Shown in pieces: positions 46,951-55,656 of a DNA stretch of 64,000 nt. Numbering within the stretch: position 1 is the stretch's first letter; each line of letters begins with the position of its first letter. Under the pieces are notes generated by a model. That model was not told the DNA's origin. It saw nothing but the letters and a program-made list of their open reading frames with translations, and made no database searches. Source of the stretch: an uncultured Dehalococcoidia bacterium. GTDB taxonomy: Bacteria > Chloroflexota > Dehalococcoidia > Lucifugimonadales > UBA1127. The stretch is from positions 1,283,008-1,347,007 of the forward strand of contig OX638292.1 in assembly GCA_951812285.1 (NCBI GenBank), read 5' to 3'. A program made the translations under genes and the position numbers.

Positions 46951-47556
46951 ATGGTAGTCATCGGGCTCACGGGAGGCATCGGCGCCGGCAAGAGCGAGGT
47001 CTCCCGAATTCTGGCCGGACACGGCGCTGTCATCATCGATACGGCGCTCCTTGGACACGAGGCCTACGCCCCGGGAACTGTGCCCTGGAGGGCGGTCGTC
47101 AAGGCCTTTGGTCGCGATATCCTCCTCCCGGACGCACAGATTGACAGAAAGATACTGGGAGACATCGTCTTCTCGGATCCCGAGGAACTCGACCGCCTCA
47201 ACGCCATCATGCGCCCCGCCATCGCTGACATGATTCGGGAACGATTGCGTGCTGCCGAGCGTCAGGGAAGGCGAGTAGCCGTGTTAGACTCGGCAACGCT
47301 GATAGAGGCCGGATGGACGGAACTGGTCGACGAAGTCTGGCTGACGACGGCGCCCGAGGAAGAAATATACCGGCGGCTGCGAGTGCGAAGCGGCCTCTCC
47401 GTCCGGCATATCGCCGAACGGATTGAGTCGCAGATTTCGGATGAAGTGCGAAGGGCTCACGCAGACGTGGTCATCGAAAACGACGGCAGCCTGACCGACC
47501 TCAGGGTCCAGGTCGAAGAGCGGTGGGCAGAGCGAATTCAAGCAAAGGTGGGGTAA
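46951..47556 (+). CDS. coaE: Dephospho-CoA kinase-like protein
   Basis: The 201-residue P-loop kinase begins [21 protein letters not shown] (P-loop at 5-15) and has the [23 protein letters not shown] and [25 protein letters not shown] blocks typical of dephospho-CoA kinase, the last CoA biosynthesis step. The usual DADxxxR loop after beta-2 reads [10 protein letters not shown], so one conserved acidic residue is missing, and another nucleotide substrate cannot be excluded. GGAGAG precedes the ATG. It is followed after two bases by the CbbQ-like gene. Confidence 0.75.
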   Translation: MVVIGLTGGIGAGKSEVSRILAGHGAVIIDTALLGHEAYAPGTVPWRAVVKAFGRDILLPDAQIDRKILGDIVFSDPEELDRLNAIMRPAIADMIRERLRAAERQGRRVAVLDSATLIEAGWTELVDEVWLTTAPEEEIYRRLRVRSGLSVRHIAERIESQISDEVRRAHADVVIENDGSLTDLRVQVEERWAERIQAKVG

Positions 47557-47558
47557 CC

Positions 47559-48443
47559 ATGGAGCAGCCTAGGCCAAGAGGGACAGGGTTCCAGACACTA
47601 CAGATTGAAGAGTACGTGGTTGAAGACGAGCCGTTTTACATGCCCTTGGGCAACGAGATTGCGCTATTTGAGGCCGCGTACCTCCAGAAGATCCCCGTCT
47701 TGCTGAAGGGCCCAACCGGCTGCGGCAAGACCCGGTTCGTGGAGCACATGGCCCACAGGCTAAGCCAGCCCTCCTCCGTACGACAGAGCAACGGCTCGGA
47801 GGTGCGCCCCGTGCCCCTGGTCACCGTGGCTTGCCACGAGGACCTCACGGCCAGCGACCTCGTCGGACGCTACCTCATCGACGCCGAGGGCACCCGCTGG
47901 ATCGACGGCCCGCTGACCCGTGCCGTCAAGGTCGGCGCCATCTGCTACCTCGACGAGATCGTCGAGACCCGCAAGGACACCACCGTGCTCATCCACCCCC
48001 TGACCGACCACCGGCGCATCCTGCCCGTCGAGAAGCAGGGCTTGCTGATGGAGGCCAATGAGGGCTTCCTGCTGGTCATCTCCTACAACCCCGGCTACCA
48101 GAGCGCCCTGAAGGACCTCAAGCACTCCACCCGGCAGCGTTTCGTCTCCATCGAGTTCGACTATCCGCCCATGGAGATCGAGGCGAAGATCCTGGAGCAC
48201 GAGGCTGGCGTCGATGCCGAGACCGCAATGAGCCTCGCCAAGCTGGGCGAGAAGGTCCGCAACCTGAAGGACCACGGCTTGCAGGAGGGCTCCAGCACAC
48301 GGCTGCTCATCTATGCTGGCAAACTGATCAGCCAGGGCGTCCCAGCGCGCGAGGCCTGCCAGGTCTCCATCGTTTGGGCCCTGTCCGACGACATTCAGGT
48401 GCAGAGGAGCATGGAGGAGGTAATCTCCTCGATATTCGAGTAG
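47559..48443 (+). CDS. CbbQ/NirQ/NorQ-type MoxR AAA+ ATPase
   Basis: This 294-residue AAA+ protein has Walker A GPTGCGKT (51-58), Walker B AICYLDEI (127-134), an Arg finger region [14 protein letters not shown] and the C-terminal CbbQ domain ([27 protein letters not shown]). CbbQ/NorQ proteins remodel or activate metalloenzymes together with a vWA protein, and here such a partner lies two genes on. Two bases separate it from coaE and 12 from the NUDIX gene. The client enzyme is not identified; no Rubisco or nitric oxide reductase genes are in the window. Confidence 0.93.
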   Translation: MEQPRPRGTGFQTLQIEEYVVEDEPFYMPLGNEIALFEAAYLQKIPVLLKGPTGCGKTRFVEHMAHRLSQPSSVRQSNGSEVRPVPLVTVACHEDLTASDLVGRYLIDAEGTRWIDGPLTRAVKVGAICYLDEIVETRKDTTVLIHPLTDHRRILPVEKQGLLMEANEGFLLVISYNPGYQSALKDLKHSTRQRFVSIEFDYPPMEIEAKILEHEAGVDAETAMSLAKLGEKVRNLKDHGLQEGSSTRLLIYAGKLISQGVPAREACQVSIVWALSDDIQVQRSMEEVISSIFE

Positions 48444-48455
48444 ATTTTGGAGCGC

Positions 48456-49070
48456 ATGAGCATCCCCACCCCGGAGGTTTTACAGGCCCTCTTGGGGAAG
48501 GCCGAGCCCGCTACGGCTCTCCCGGGTAACCTTATGCACGCCGCCGTCCTCCTCCCGCTGTTCCAGCGCGACGGCGACTACCATGTCGTCCTCACGCGCC
48601 GCAGCCAGAACATCCCCGACGCCGGCGTGATCTGCTTCCCCGGCGGCGGCTTCGAGTCCTCCGACCCCAACCTTACGTCCACCGCCCTCCGCGAGGCGTA
48701 CGAGGAGATCGGCGTCGCGCCGGAGGACGTGCGCGTTCTCGGCGCAATCGAGCCCTATTTCACGCGCTACGGCTTCGCCATCTACCCCGTCGTCGGGCTC
48801 ATCCCCCCGGACTACCCCTACACCCCCAGCGAGTTTGAGGTTGACGAGATCATCGAGGTCCCGCTTGACACCCTCTATGACCCGGCAAACCTCCGCCACG
48901 AGGGTCTGCTCCGGCCGGAAGGCCTCGTGAAGCGGTTTACGTACGTGTATGAGGGCCGTATTATCTACGGGGTTACGGCCCAGATGCTGTCCCGGCTCTT
49001 GGAACTTATTGCGGAAGGTATGGAAAAGGAGGTCCCATGGCAGAGCAGGACCCCCGCCTGGAGAGCATAG
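48456..49070 (+). CDS. NUDIX hydrolase, CoA diphosphatase type
   Basis: This 204-residue enzyme carries the NUDIX signature GGGFESSDPNLTSTALREAYEEIGV. Just upstream, VVLTRRSQNIPDAGVICFPGG corresponds to the CoA-box LLTxRSxxLxxHxGxxxFPGG typical of Nudt7/NudL CoA pyrophosphatases. It would cleave CoA or its derivatives to phosphopantetheine and 3',5'-ADP. The ATG at 48456 has GGAG 4-5 nt upstream; a TTG start three codons earlier is possible. Its 3' end overlaps the vWA gene by 34 bp, so the operon is tightly packed. Confidence 0.88.
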   Translation: MSIPTPEVLQALLGKAEPATALPGNLMHAAVLLPLFQRDGDYHVVLTRRSQNIPDAGVICFPGGGFESSDPNLTSTALREAYEEIGVAPEDVRVLGAIEPYFTRYGFAIYPVVGLIPPDYPYTPSEFEVDEIIEVPLDTLYDPANLRHEGLLRPEGLVKRFTYVYEGRIIYGVTAQMLSRLLELIAEGMEKEVPWQSRTPAWRA

Positions 49071-52000
49071 CTCGGGAGCTGTCGCAGTTTCCCGCCGCCG
49101 TGCTGCAGCAGTACGAGTCGGCCCACGGAAAGGCCAGAACGCTGTTGTCCGCCGAGGACCTCGTCACCTGGGCGGAGCAGGGAGCGGCCATCTCGCGGCA
49201 GTCAGTTCGGGCTTGGGAGGCCGCGACTGACTACTACGCCGCCAGCATGGACGTCCTGCCCTTCCTCTCATTCGCCAACTTCATCCCTTGGTCCAACTAC
49301 GGCGCGGACCTCTGCCAGGCGTCCCCGACCATCGCGGCGGCCTACTTCCGCGCCAGCTCCCACACGCTCCCGCACCTGCGGCCCCGCCAGGTCGCCGGCT
49401 GGAGCGAGCTCGGCAAGTCGCTTTCCAAGGGCACCTGGAAGTCTACCGCGCTCGCCTGTAAGTTCTTCGAGGTCAGCCCGCAGATGGTCCCCACCATGAC
49501 CTTCCCGGAGATGGAGCGCTTCATCCGCTTCATCGACATCCTCTCCCAGCGCTCCTACGACCTCGCAACCGAGTGCCTGGACCTGAGCCAGCAAGTTTTT
49601 GCCCAGCTCGGCGACAGCCGCGACAACTTCATCTCCCTCGTGACCACCCTCGCCGACGCCAACGGCAACTGGCGCGAGGTCAAGGACTGCTTCGCCGTCG
49701 GCAGCCGCGCCGTCGCCCGCGTCGAACGCACGCAGCGCGGCCGCTTCCTCAGCCTCGCCGAGCGCCTCTCGCGCAGCGGGCAAGGCGGCGTCATCTCCTT
49801 CCTCCGCGATGGCTCGCAGGGCCTCGGCCAGCTTGACTATGCCACGCACCCCGTAATCATCAGCCTCGGCGAGCGCCTCATCACCATCGCGCCGCCGGCG
49901 GTGCCGCCCTTCTTCGCCGTGGTCCCCTCCGTGCTTGGCCGCGTGTCGACGCCCCAGCTCGAGACTTGGTTCGGCGAGGGCGCACGGCTCCTCGGAGAGA
50001 ACCTCGAGAGCGGCCTCGCATTCTTCCGAATGGAGTCCGCCTACTCTGAGGAACTGCTGGACAAGCTCTCCGCCGGCGTTGAGCTGAGCCGCGTCCGCGA
50101 CGTCGTCGGCCTATACTCCCGCGCCCTGGCCGGCAACGACATGGAGATCGCCCCCTCGCAAGAACTCGTCGACAAGGGCATCGGCTGGGTGTCCGGCAAC
50201 CACGCCACCATCGAGGGCACCACCCTCTACCTCCCCGCCCTCATCGACGGCGCGCCCAGCAAGGCCGAGAACTTCGCCAAGCTCAAGGTCATCGCGACCC
50301 ACCAGGTCGTCCACCAGGAGTTCGGCAGCTTCGGCTTCGAGTACGAGAAGCCGTCCACGCTGTTCCGTGACCTGCGGGAACTGGTGCAGCACGCCCGCCA
50401 CCACATCCGTGACAAGTCCCACGATGAGGCCGAGGCGGAACCTGAGACCGTAGAAGAGGCCGTCGATTCCGGCCCCGTGTCGGCAGAGACCGGCTGGGTC
50501 ACGGACATGCAGGGCTTCTTCGACGTCTTTCCCGAGCGCAAGATGGCCCTCGACATCTTCACCGTCGTCGAGGACAGCCGCCTCGACGCCCGTGTGCTCC
50601 GCGAGTACCGCGGCATTCGCCCCGCGTACCGCCGCCTGCAGGCGGAGTCGCTTGAAGAGCGTCCGCCCATCATCGAGATGCCCGCGCAGCAGGGCCTAGT
50701 CGAGTTCCTCATCCGCGTGAGCCTCGGCCAGCGCACCAAACTGCCCGTTGCGTCGTACCTGCGCGAGGACGCGATGCTCATGGCCAAGCTCACGCTGCGG
50801 GTCATGCGCGTCGGCGCCACGGTGGAGGACGCCGCCGAGGCCGCCCTGCGCGTCTACCTCTTCATCGCCGGCATCCCCAACCACTTCATCCCCGGCAACC
50901 AGTGGGTCATGGTCGACGTCCCCGAGGACGATGACTACGAGGACCCGGAGAACATCGAGGACCTCCTGTCGCGGCTCGACAAGCCTGAGCCTGAGGAGCA
51001 GGAGCAGGAAGAGGGCGAGGGACAGGGCCAGCAGCCCTACCAGTCGCCGCAGGACGTCGAGTACCGCGGCGAGTTCAAGCCCGAGCTCGTGCAGCTCCTT
51101 GAGGAAATGAAGGAGGCCCAGCGCCAGGCCAACGAGGGCGAGGCCCCGCAGCTCACCCGCGAGATGCTGGAGGAGCTGCTCGCCCAGAGCGCCGAGCTCG
51201 AGCAGGGCGGCGACTATGACCTCGACACCAGCGCGACGGCCAAGAACCTCATGCGTGAGGTCGGCATGAAGCTGCCGCCCAAGGAGGCCGCGCAAGGCCA
51301 GGGCCCGTTCATCCACATCGAGGACGAGGGCGGCCCGCTGGAGGCCAAGGAACCCCACACCAGCGTCTACGACGAGTGGGACTTCCGCGCCGGCGACTAC
51401 CGCCCCAGGTGGTGCGTCGTCCGGGAGAAGACCATGTCGGAGGGCGACGTCGGATTCTGGCAGACCATCCTCCAGGCCAACTCCAACATGATCCAGGAAA
51501 TCCGCCGCCAGTTCGAGCAGGTGCGCCCGGAGACCTTCCGCAAGATCCGCCGCCTCCAGGACGGCGAAGAGTTCGACCTGGACGCCCTCGTCGAGGCCAT
51601 CGTCGACCAGCGCCTCGGCATCAGCCTGCCCGACCGCGTCTACTGGCGCCGCAACAAGACCGACCGCGACGTCGCCGTGCTCTTCCTCCTCGACATGAGC
51701 GCCTCCACCGGCGAGGCCATCGACGAGTCCCGCGGCGGCCCTGACGAGTGGGACGCACCCGGCAACCCTGTCGACTACATGCTCTGGCTCCGCAACCGCC
51801 GCGCCGGCGACGGCCCGCCGCGCCGCACCTACAAGCGCATCATCGACCTCGAGAAGGAGAGCGCCATCCTCCTTATCCAGGCGCTGGAAACCCTCGGTGA
51901 CAAGTACGGCATCTACGGCTTCTCCGGCTACGGCCGCGAGAACGTCGAGTACTACACCATCAAGGACCTGAACGAGGGCCTGACCGAGAAGGTGCACAAG

Positions 52001-52360
52001 CGCATCGACAAGATCACTCCCCTGCACGCTACCCGCATGGGCCCGGCCATCCGGCACAGCGTCAAGAAGCTCGACGACATCGACGCCAAGACCAAGGTGC
52101 TCTTCCTCATCTCCGACGGTCGCCCGCAGGACCGCGGCTACAGCCGCGAGGGCGTGGAGAAGGAGTACGCCGTCCACGACACCCGCAAGGCGCTCATGGA
52201 AGGCAAGCAGAAGGGCATCATTCCGTTCTGCCTCACCGTCGACAAGGCGGGCCACGACTACCTGAAGACCATGATGGGCGACATGGGCTACGAGGTGCTC
52301 TCGGACATCAGCATGCTCCCGCAGCGCCTTCCGGAGCTCTACAAGCGCCTCACGGTCTAA
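49037..52360 (+). CDS. Large vWA-domain protein, NorD/CbbO-like
   Basis: This 1107-residue protein ends in a von Willebrand A domain with a complete MIDAS: D886, S888 and S890 in DMSAST, and later DGRP with LFLISDGRPQDRG. The middle holds a FIEDSRLD-like segment (VEDSRLDARVLREYRGIRPAY), then an acidic/glutamine-rich linker (about 650-670). The first 480 residues are an extended helical region not present in typical NorD (about 600 aa). Paired with the CbbQ-like ATPase it should form a MoxR-vWA chaperone that activates a metal enzyme. AAGGAGG precedes the ATG within the NUDIX gene. A 12-bp hairpin follows. Confidence 0.9.
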   Translation: MAEQDPRLESIARELSQFPAAVLQQYESAHGKARTLLSAEDLVTWAEQGAAISRQSVRAWEAATDYYAASMDVLPFLSFANFIPWSNYGADLCQASPTIAAAYFRASSHTLPHLRPRQVAGWSELGKSLSKGTWKSTALACKFFEVSPQMVPTMTFPEMERFIRFIDILSQRSYDLATECLDLSQQVFAQLGDSRDNFISLVTTLADANGNWREVKDCFAVGSRAVARVERTQRGRFLSLAERLSRSGQGGVISFLRDGSQGLGQLDYATHPVIISLGERLITIAPPAVPPFFAVVPSVLGRVSTPQLETWFGEGARLLGENLESGLAFFRMESAYSEELLDKLSAGVELSRVRDVVGLYSRALAGNDMEIAPSQELVDKGIGWVSGNHATIEGTTLYLPALIDGAPSKAENFAKLKVIATHQVVHQEFGSFGFEYEKPSTLFRDLRELVQHARHHIRDKSHDEAEAEPETVEEAVDSGPVSAETGWVTDMQGFFDVFPERKMALDIFTVVEDSRLDARVLREYRGIRPAYRRLQAESLEERPPIIEMPAQQGLVEFLIRVSLGQRTKLPVASYLREDAMLMAKLTLRVMRVGATVEDAAEAALRVYLFIAGIPNHFIPGNQWVMVDVPEDDDYEDPENIEDLLSRLDKPEPEEQEQEEGEGQGQQPYQSPQDVEYRGEFKPELVQLLEEMKEAQRQANEGEAPQLTREMLEELLAQSAELEQGGDYDLDTSATAKNLMREVGMKLPPKEAAQGQGPFIHIEDEGGPLEAKEPHTSVYDEWDFRAGDYRPRWCVVREKTMSEGDVGFWQTILQANSNMIQEIRRQFEQVRPETFRKIRRLQDGEEFDLDALVEAIVDQRLGISLPDRVYWRRNKTDRDVAVLFLLDMSASTGEAIDESRGGPDEWDAPGNPVDYMLWLRNRRAGDGPPRRTYKRIIDLEKESAILLIQALETLGDKYGIYGFSGYGRENVEYYTIKDLNEGLTEKVHKRIDKITPLHATRMGPAIRHSVKKLDDIDAKTKVLFLISDGRPQDRGYSREGVEKEYAVHDTRKALMEGKQKGIIPFCLTVDKAGHDYLKTMMGDMGYEVLSDISMLPQRLPELYKRLTV

Positions 52361-52382
52361 CCCCACAGACCGAGCGACAGGA

Positions 52383-52413
52383 GAGGCCCGGCGGCCAGAT
52401 ACCGCCGGGCCTC
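52383..52413 (+). terminator. Hairpin terminator of the coaE-cbbQ-NUDIX-vWA operon
   Basis: GAGGCCCGGCGG and CCGCCGGGCCTC form a perfect 12-bp stem around a 7-nt loop, 22 bp after the stop codon. Only TT follows directly, so the U-tract is weak. Confidence 0.7.
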
Positions 52414-52908
52414 TTCACGTCCTCCCACGTCCCCCAGTTGTACCCGCGCAGGCAGGAACCTCACATTCAGCGCACAGCCCACCCGTCCGTTGCCATTCTT
52501 GCGAAAGCCCCCTCGCCCGAGCGGGAAACGCCTCCCCTGACCCTGACACAGACCCCTCGCGCGTAAGCGCCCCCACTCGCTACGCTGTCCCCATGGAAGA
52601 CGCAAGCGTTCGACGCAATCGGAACATCACAAATGCCCATACCGTCAGGCCGCCGCTCTGTTCCCTGGCGCCCCGTGTCCCTGCCAGGGGTTGGATAGGC
52701 GGACGGGGCAAAAATCTTTTTCATCTGATTTGTGTCTGAAATGCGACACTCTCCCTATAAAACCAAGGCGAAACAACCTCAGCCGCAGCTACGGAAGAAT
52801 CCGCGACGAATCCAAACCGATGGTGCGCGCCGCCACTCCCGAAAGTCTCGCCCCTCCACCAGCCACACAGCAGCAAGCCGCACACCGGCCCGGGCCGGAG
52901 GGTGTATC
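52414..52908. other. Noncoding gap before the MFS gene
   Basis: About 495 bp without a convincing gene. Open frames here have unlikely amino-acid composition. There is a minor hairpin, GTGTC/GACAC, at 52732-52749 and a TATAAA shortly after it (52756-52761) that might be a promoter for the MFS gene. I see no known riboswitch, repeat or attachment site. Confidence 0.4.
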
Positions 52909-54243
52909 ATGGCCCCGGCCATTCTCATAGTGCCCTGCACCGGACCAAGGAGCGCATTGGAAACCACGCCCGCCTCTGAGGCCACCATCCCCCGCACGTG
53001 GCGGCACCGGCTGCCGTTCTTCCACGGCTACGTCATGGTCGCCATCGGCTTCGGCATGATGTTCGTGTCCAACGGCATCAACTGGTCCCTCGGCGTCATT
53101 GCGATCCCAATGCGCGACGACCTCGACTGGACGATCACCGACGTCTTCGCCGGCCTCTTCCTCCGCATCCTCATGGGCGCCCTCGGCGCCTTCGCCCTGA
53201 CCCGCTTCGCCGACACCCGGAACGGCGCGAGGCGGACTGTCTTCATCACCGGCATCTTCATCTGCACCAGCCTCGCCCTCACCAGCCAGGTGACCGAGGT
53301 GTGGCAGTTCTGGTTGCTGGTCGGCGTCGTGACCGGCTTCATGTCCGGCGGCCACGCCCTCCTATTCACCGCCGCCGTCGTGCCGCGCTGGTTCCGCAAG
53401 TACCGCGGCCGCGCAGTCGCCGCCGCCACGATGGGGTCGAGCACTGCTGCGTTTGTATTGCCGGCCCCCGTCGCCTTCCTCGTCGGCGAGCTTGGCTGGC
53501 AGGCGGCATGGATCATGCTTGCCTGTCTCTCGCTCGCGCTGTCCGTCCTTCCCTCGCTGCTCATCGTGCGGCAGCCGGAGGACCTCGGCATGACGCCAGA
53601 CGGCCTGCCGCCCCAGAACGCCACGGACACGCGATCCCCCATGCGGGAGGAACCGGAGATCGACGCCCGCACCGCCGTCCGCTCGCGCCTCTTCTGGCTG
53701 CTCGTCATAACCGTCTGCTTTGCCACCACGTCGTCCATGAGCGTGCCCGCCATCATGGCCCCGATGTACGAGTGGAAGGGCTTCGACGTCACCGCGGCTG
53801 CGTTGGGCGCCACTATCTACGGCCTGTTCAGCATGAGCAGCCGCTTCCTCTGGGGGTGGGTCGCTGACAAGGTGCACATTGCGGCGATGGCTGTGGGCGT
53901 CGGGCTCTTCAACACCATTACGTTCCCCTTGCTCATCGTGCTCAGCGGCGGCAGCGCCTACGTCTTTGCGGCCATGGTGGGCGTTGGCGTGTCCGGCCTT
54001 GTGGTTGTGCAGAGCCTCGTGTGGCCCTTCTTCTTCGGTCGCCGGAACCTCGGCGCCATCGTCGGTGTCAGCCGCCCCTTCCCGGTGTTCATGAGCGCCG
54101 GCGGCGTCCTCTTCATGCCCCTGATCTTCGACGCAACCGGCAGTTACAGCCTCTCCCTCATCGCCATGAGCGCTGCGGCGTTCATCAGCGTCGTATTCAT
54201 GCTCATCGCCGTCCGAAGCCCCATTCCGAGGAACTCCGCATGA
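52909..54243 (+). CDS. MFS transporter, monocarboxylate-type
   Basis: This 444-residue 12-helix carrier has the FADTRNGARRTVFITG loop between helices 2 and 3, PRWFRKYRGRAVAAATMGS after helix 4 and a central hydrophilic loop. It belongs to the same wide OFA/MCT group as the two carriers at 3305-6090 but is clearly more distant. ATG at 52909 has GGAGG 8 nt upstream; TTG at 52957 with AAGGAG is an alternative that removes 16 residues. It is coupled by a 4-bp overlap (ATGA) to the AlkA-type glycosylase, an odd pairing with no obvious functional link. Confidence 0.88.
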   Translation: MAPAILIVPCTGPRSALETTPASEATIPRTWRHRLPFFHGYVMVAIGFGMMFVSNGINWSLGVIAIPMRDDLDWTITDVFAGLFLRILMGALGAFALTRFADTRNGARRTVFITGIFICTSLALTSQVTEVWQFWLLVGVVTGFMSGGHALLFTAAVVPRWFRKYRGRAVAAATMGSSTAAFVLPAPVAFLVGELGWQAAWIMLACLSLALSVLPSLLIVRQPEDLGMTPDGLPPQNATDTRSPMREEPEIDARTAVRSRLFWLLVITVCFATTSSMSVPAIMAPMYEWKGFDVTAAALGATIYGLFSMSSRFLWGWVADKVHIAAMAVGVGLFNTITFPLLIVLSGGSAYVFAAMVGVGVSGLVVVQSLVWPFFFGRRNLGAIVGVSRPFPVFMSAGGVLFMPLIFDATGSYSLSLIAMSAAAFISVVFMLIAVRSPIPRNSA

Positions 54244-55193
54244 CCGAGGCGCCGCTGCAACGCACGACGTTCACCGTCCAACCCCTGCCGCCCTTCGACT
54301 TCGCGATGACCGCCGACTACGCGACCCACTTTCGCGGCCGCAACCTGTGGGAGTTCTACGAGGACGGCGTCTACAGCCGCGTCGTCGACCTCCCCTCGGG
54401 CCTCGGCGTGGCCAAAGTACAATCCCTGGGCGACGTCGACGCCCCCCTCCTCGAGGTCGAGGTCGTCGCCCCGTCCTTGGATTACAACGCCGTCGAGTCG
54501 GCCCGCCGCCAAGTCGAGTGGGTCTTCCAGGCCAGCGTTGACCTCGTCCCCTTCTACCGTATGGCAGAGGGCGACCCCTTCCTCGCCCCCCTCACGGCTA
54601 TGCACCGGGGCTTCCGCGTCCCGCAGGGCACCTCCGTCCTCGAGGGACTTGTGAACGCCATCCTGGGGCAGCAGATAAGCGGCCAGGTCGCCCGCGCCGT
54701 ACGCACGGCGGTCATGGAGGCCTACGGCGAGACCATCACCGTAGATGGAGTGGAGTATCGCGCCTTCCCAACGCCCCAGGCGCTAGCCGCCGCCGGCGTC
54801 GAGGGGCTCCGCGCCCAGAAGCTCAGTTGGCGAAAGGCGGAGTACATAGCAGACATCGCGGCCAAGGAAGTCTCAGGTGAGATAGACCTGGAAGGCCTCT
54901 TCCAATGCACAGATGAAGAGGTGCTGGCATCGTTGACACCTTTGCGTGGCGTAGGCGTGTGGACAGTCCACTGGCTCCTCGTCCGCACCCTCGGCCGCAC
55001 CGACGGCTTCCCCCACGGCGACCTGGCCATCCAGCGCACCCTCGGCGAAGTGGTCAACAACGGCGTCCGAATGACGGCGGAGGAAGCCCTGGAGTACTCG
55101 TTGCGGTGGTCGCCGTACCGCACCTACGTGACCACCTACCTATTCGCAGCCATCCGCTCCGGCCGACCGGACTGGCTCCCCCCAACGCCATGA
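54240..55193 (+). CDS. AlkA-type DNA-3-methyladenine glycosylase (HhH-GPD)
   Basis: This 317-residue base-excision glycosylase removes alkylated purines. An N-terminal AlkA_N-like beta region (LEVEVVAPSLDYNAVESARRQVEWVF) is followed by the HhH-GPD core with a conserved ILGQQISGQVA helix, hairpin LTPLRGVGVWTVHWLLVRTLG and catalytic Asp in FPHGDLAIQRTLG. No C-terminal Fe-S cysteines, which separates it from MutY/Nth. The start codon overlaps the MFS stop. Confidence 0.92.
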   Translation: MTEAPLQRTTFTVQPLPPFDFAMTADYATHFRGRNLWEFYEDGVYSRVVDLPSGLGVAKVQSLGDVDAPLLEVEVVAPSLDYNAVESARRQVEWVFQASVDLVPFYRMAEGDPFLAPLTAMHRGFRVPQGTSVLEGLVNAILGQQISGQVARAVRTAVMEAYGETITVDGVEYRAFPTPQALAAAGVEGLRAQKLSWRKAEYIADIAAKEVSGEIDLEGLFQCTDEEVLASLTPLRGVGVWTVHWLLVRTLGRTDGFPHGDLAIQRTLGEVVNNGVRMTAEEALEYSLRWSPYRTYVTTYLFAAIRSGRPDWLPPTP

Positions 55194-55228
55194 GGTTGCT
55201 TACGGGACCTCGGACAGGCTGGAAGGGA

Positions 55229-55456
55229 TCAGGCAGACCCGATCAACGTAGTTGCAAAGGTCGCCAATGTAGCTCCAAGTACGCCTATGACCAGCCAGAT
55301 GAGCCTGTCGAGCTTGGCCTCAATGCGGTCCATCCGGACGTCCATTCGGTCCATGCGAACGTCCATCCGGTCCATACGCTCGCTGTGCTGCCGCTGCCCC
55401 TCCACCAACACCCCGATAGTCTGCGCCATTGTGAGTGACGCGGGGTCGACGGCCAT
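55229..55456 (-). CDS. Small coiled-coil protein with C-terminal membrane helix
   Basis: This 75-residue protein has heptad-like repeats MDRMDVR, twice in near-identical form, then MDRIEAKLDRL. It ends in one membrane helix (LIWLVIGVLGATLATFATTLIG). The sequence is typical of short coiled-coil proteins such as XhlA-like holin accessories, but no phage genes are nearby. ATG at 55456 has AGGAG 7 nt upstream, which supports translation. The DNA itself has a 21-bp near-direct repeat that could expand or shrink by slippage. Confidence 0.6.
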   Translation of the reverse strand: MAVDPASLTMAQTIGVLVEGQRQHSERMDRMDVRMDRMDVRMDRIEAKLDRLIWLVIGVLGATLATFATTLIGSA

Positions 55457-55656
55457 CGTAAACTCCTATTTGGAAATGTAGTATCACGATAACAACATTT
55501 GCGGTGCATCACAATAGCAACAGCTGGAATTGACGGCGTATCCGGTGCCCATTTTTGAAGAACGGAGTGCAACCACCCAAACAGGCTCCCTCCAACACCG
55601 TGAGGTGACATGTGGGCATTGCGCGTAAGGCGTGGAGGCGTGGCATAATCAGGGGT

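Noticed and set aside
50696..52366. 556-codon minus-strand frame opposite the vWA protein
   Set aside because: The low-complexity, Leu/Val/Asp-rich composition is typical of the reverse strand of GC-rich genes.
52414..52908. Coding extension of the MFS gene from 52732
   Set aside because: The predicted leader is basic and proline/serine-rich with no MFS homology; the ATG at 52909 has the better ribosome site.
55280..55400. Short direct repeats as a CRISPR array
   Set aside because: The 21-bp unit is inside the coiled-coil gene, has no spacers and no cas gene nearby.
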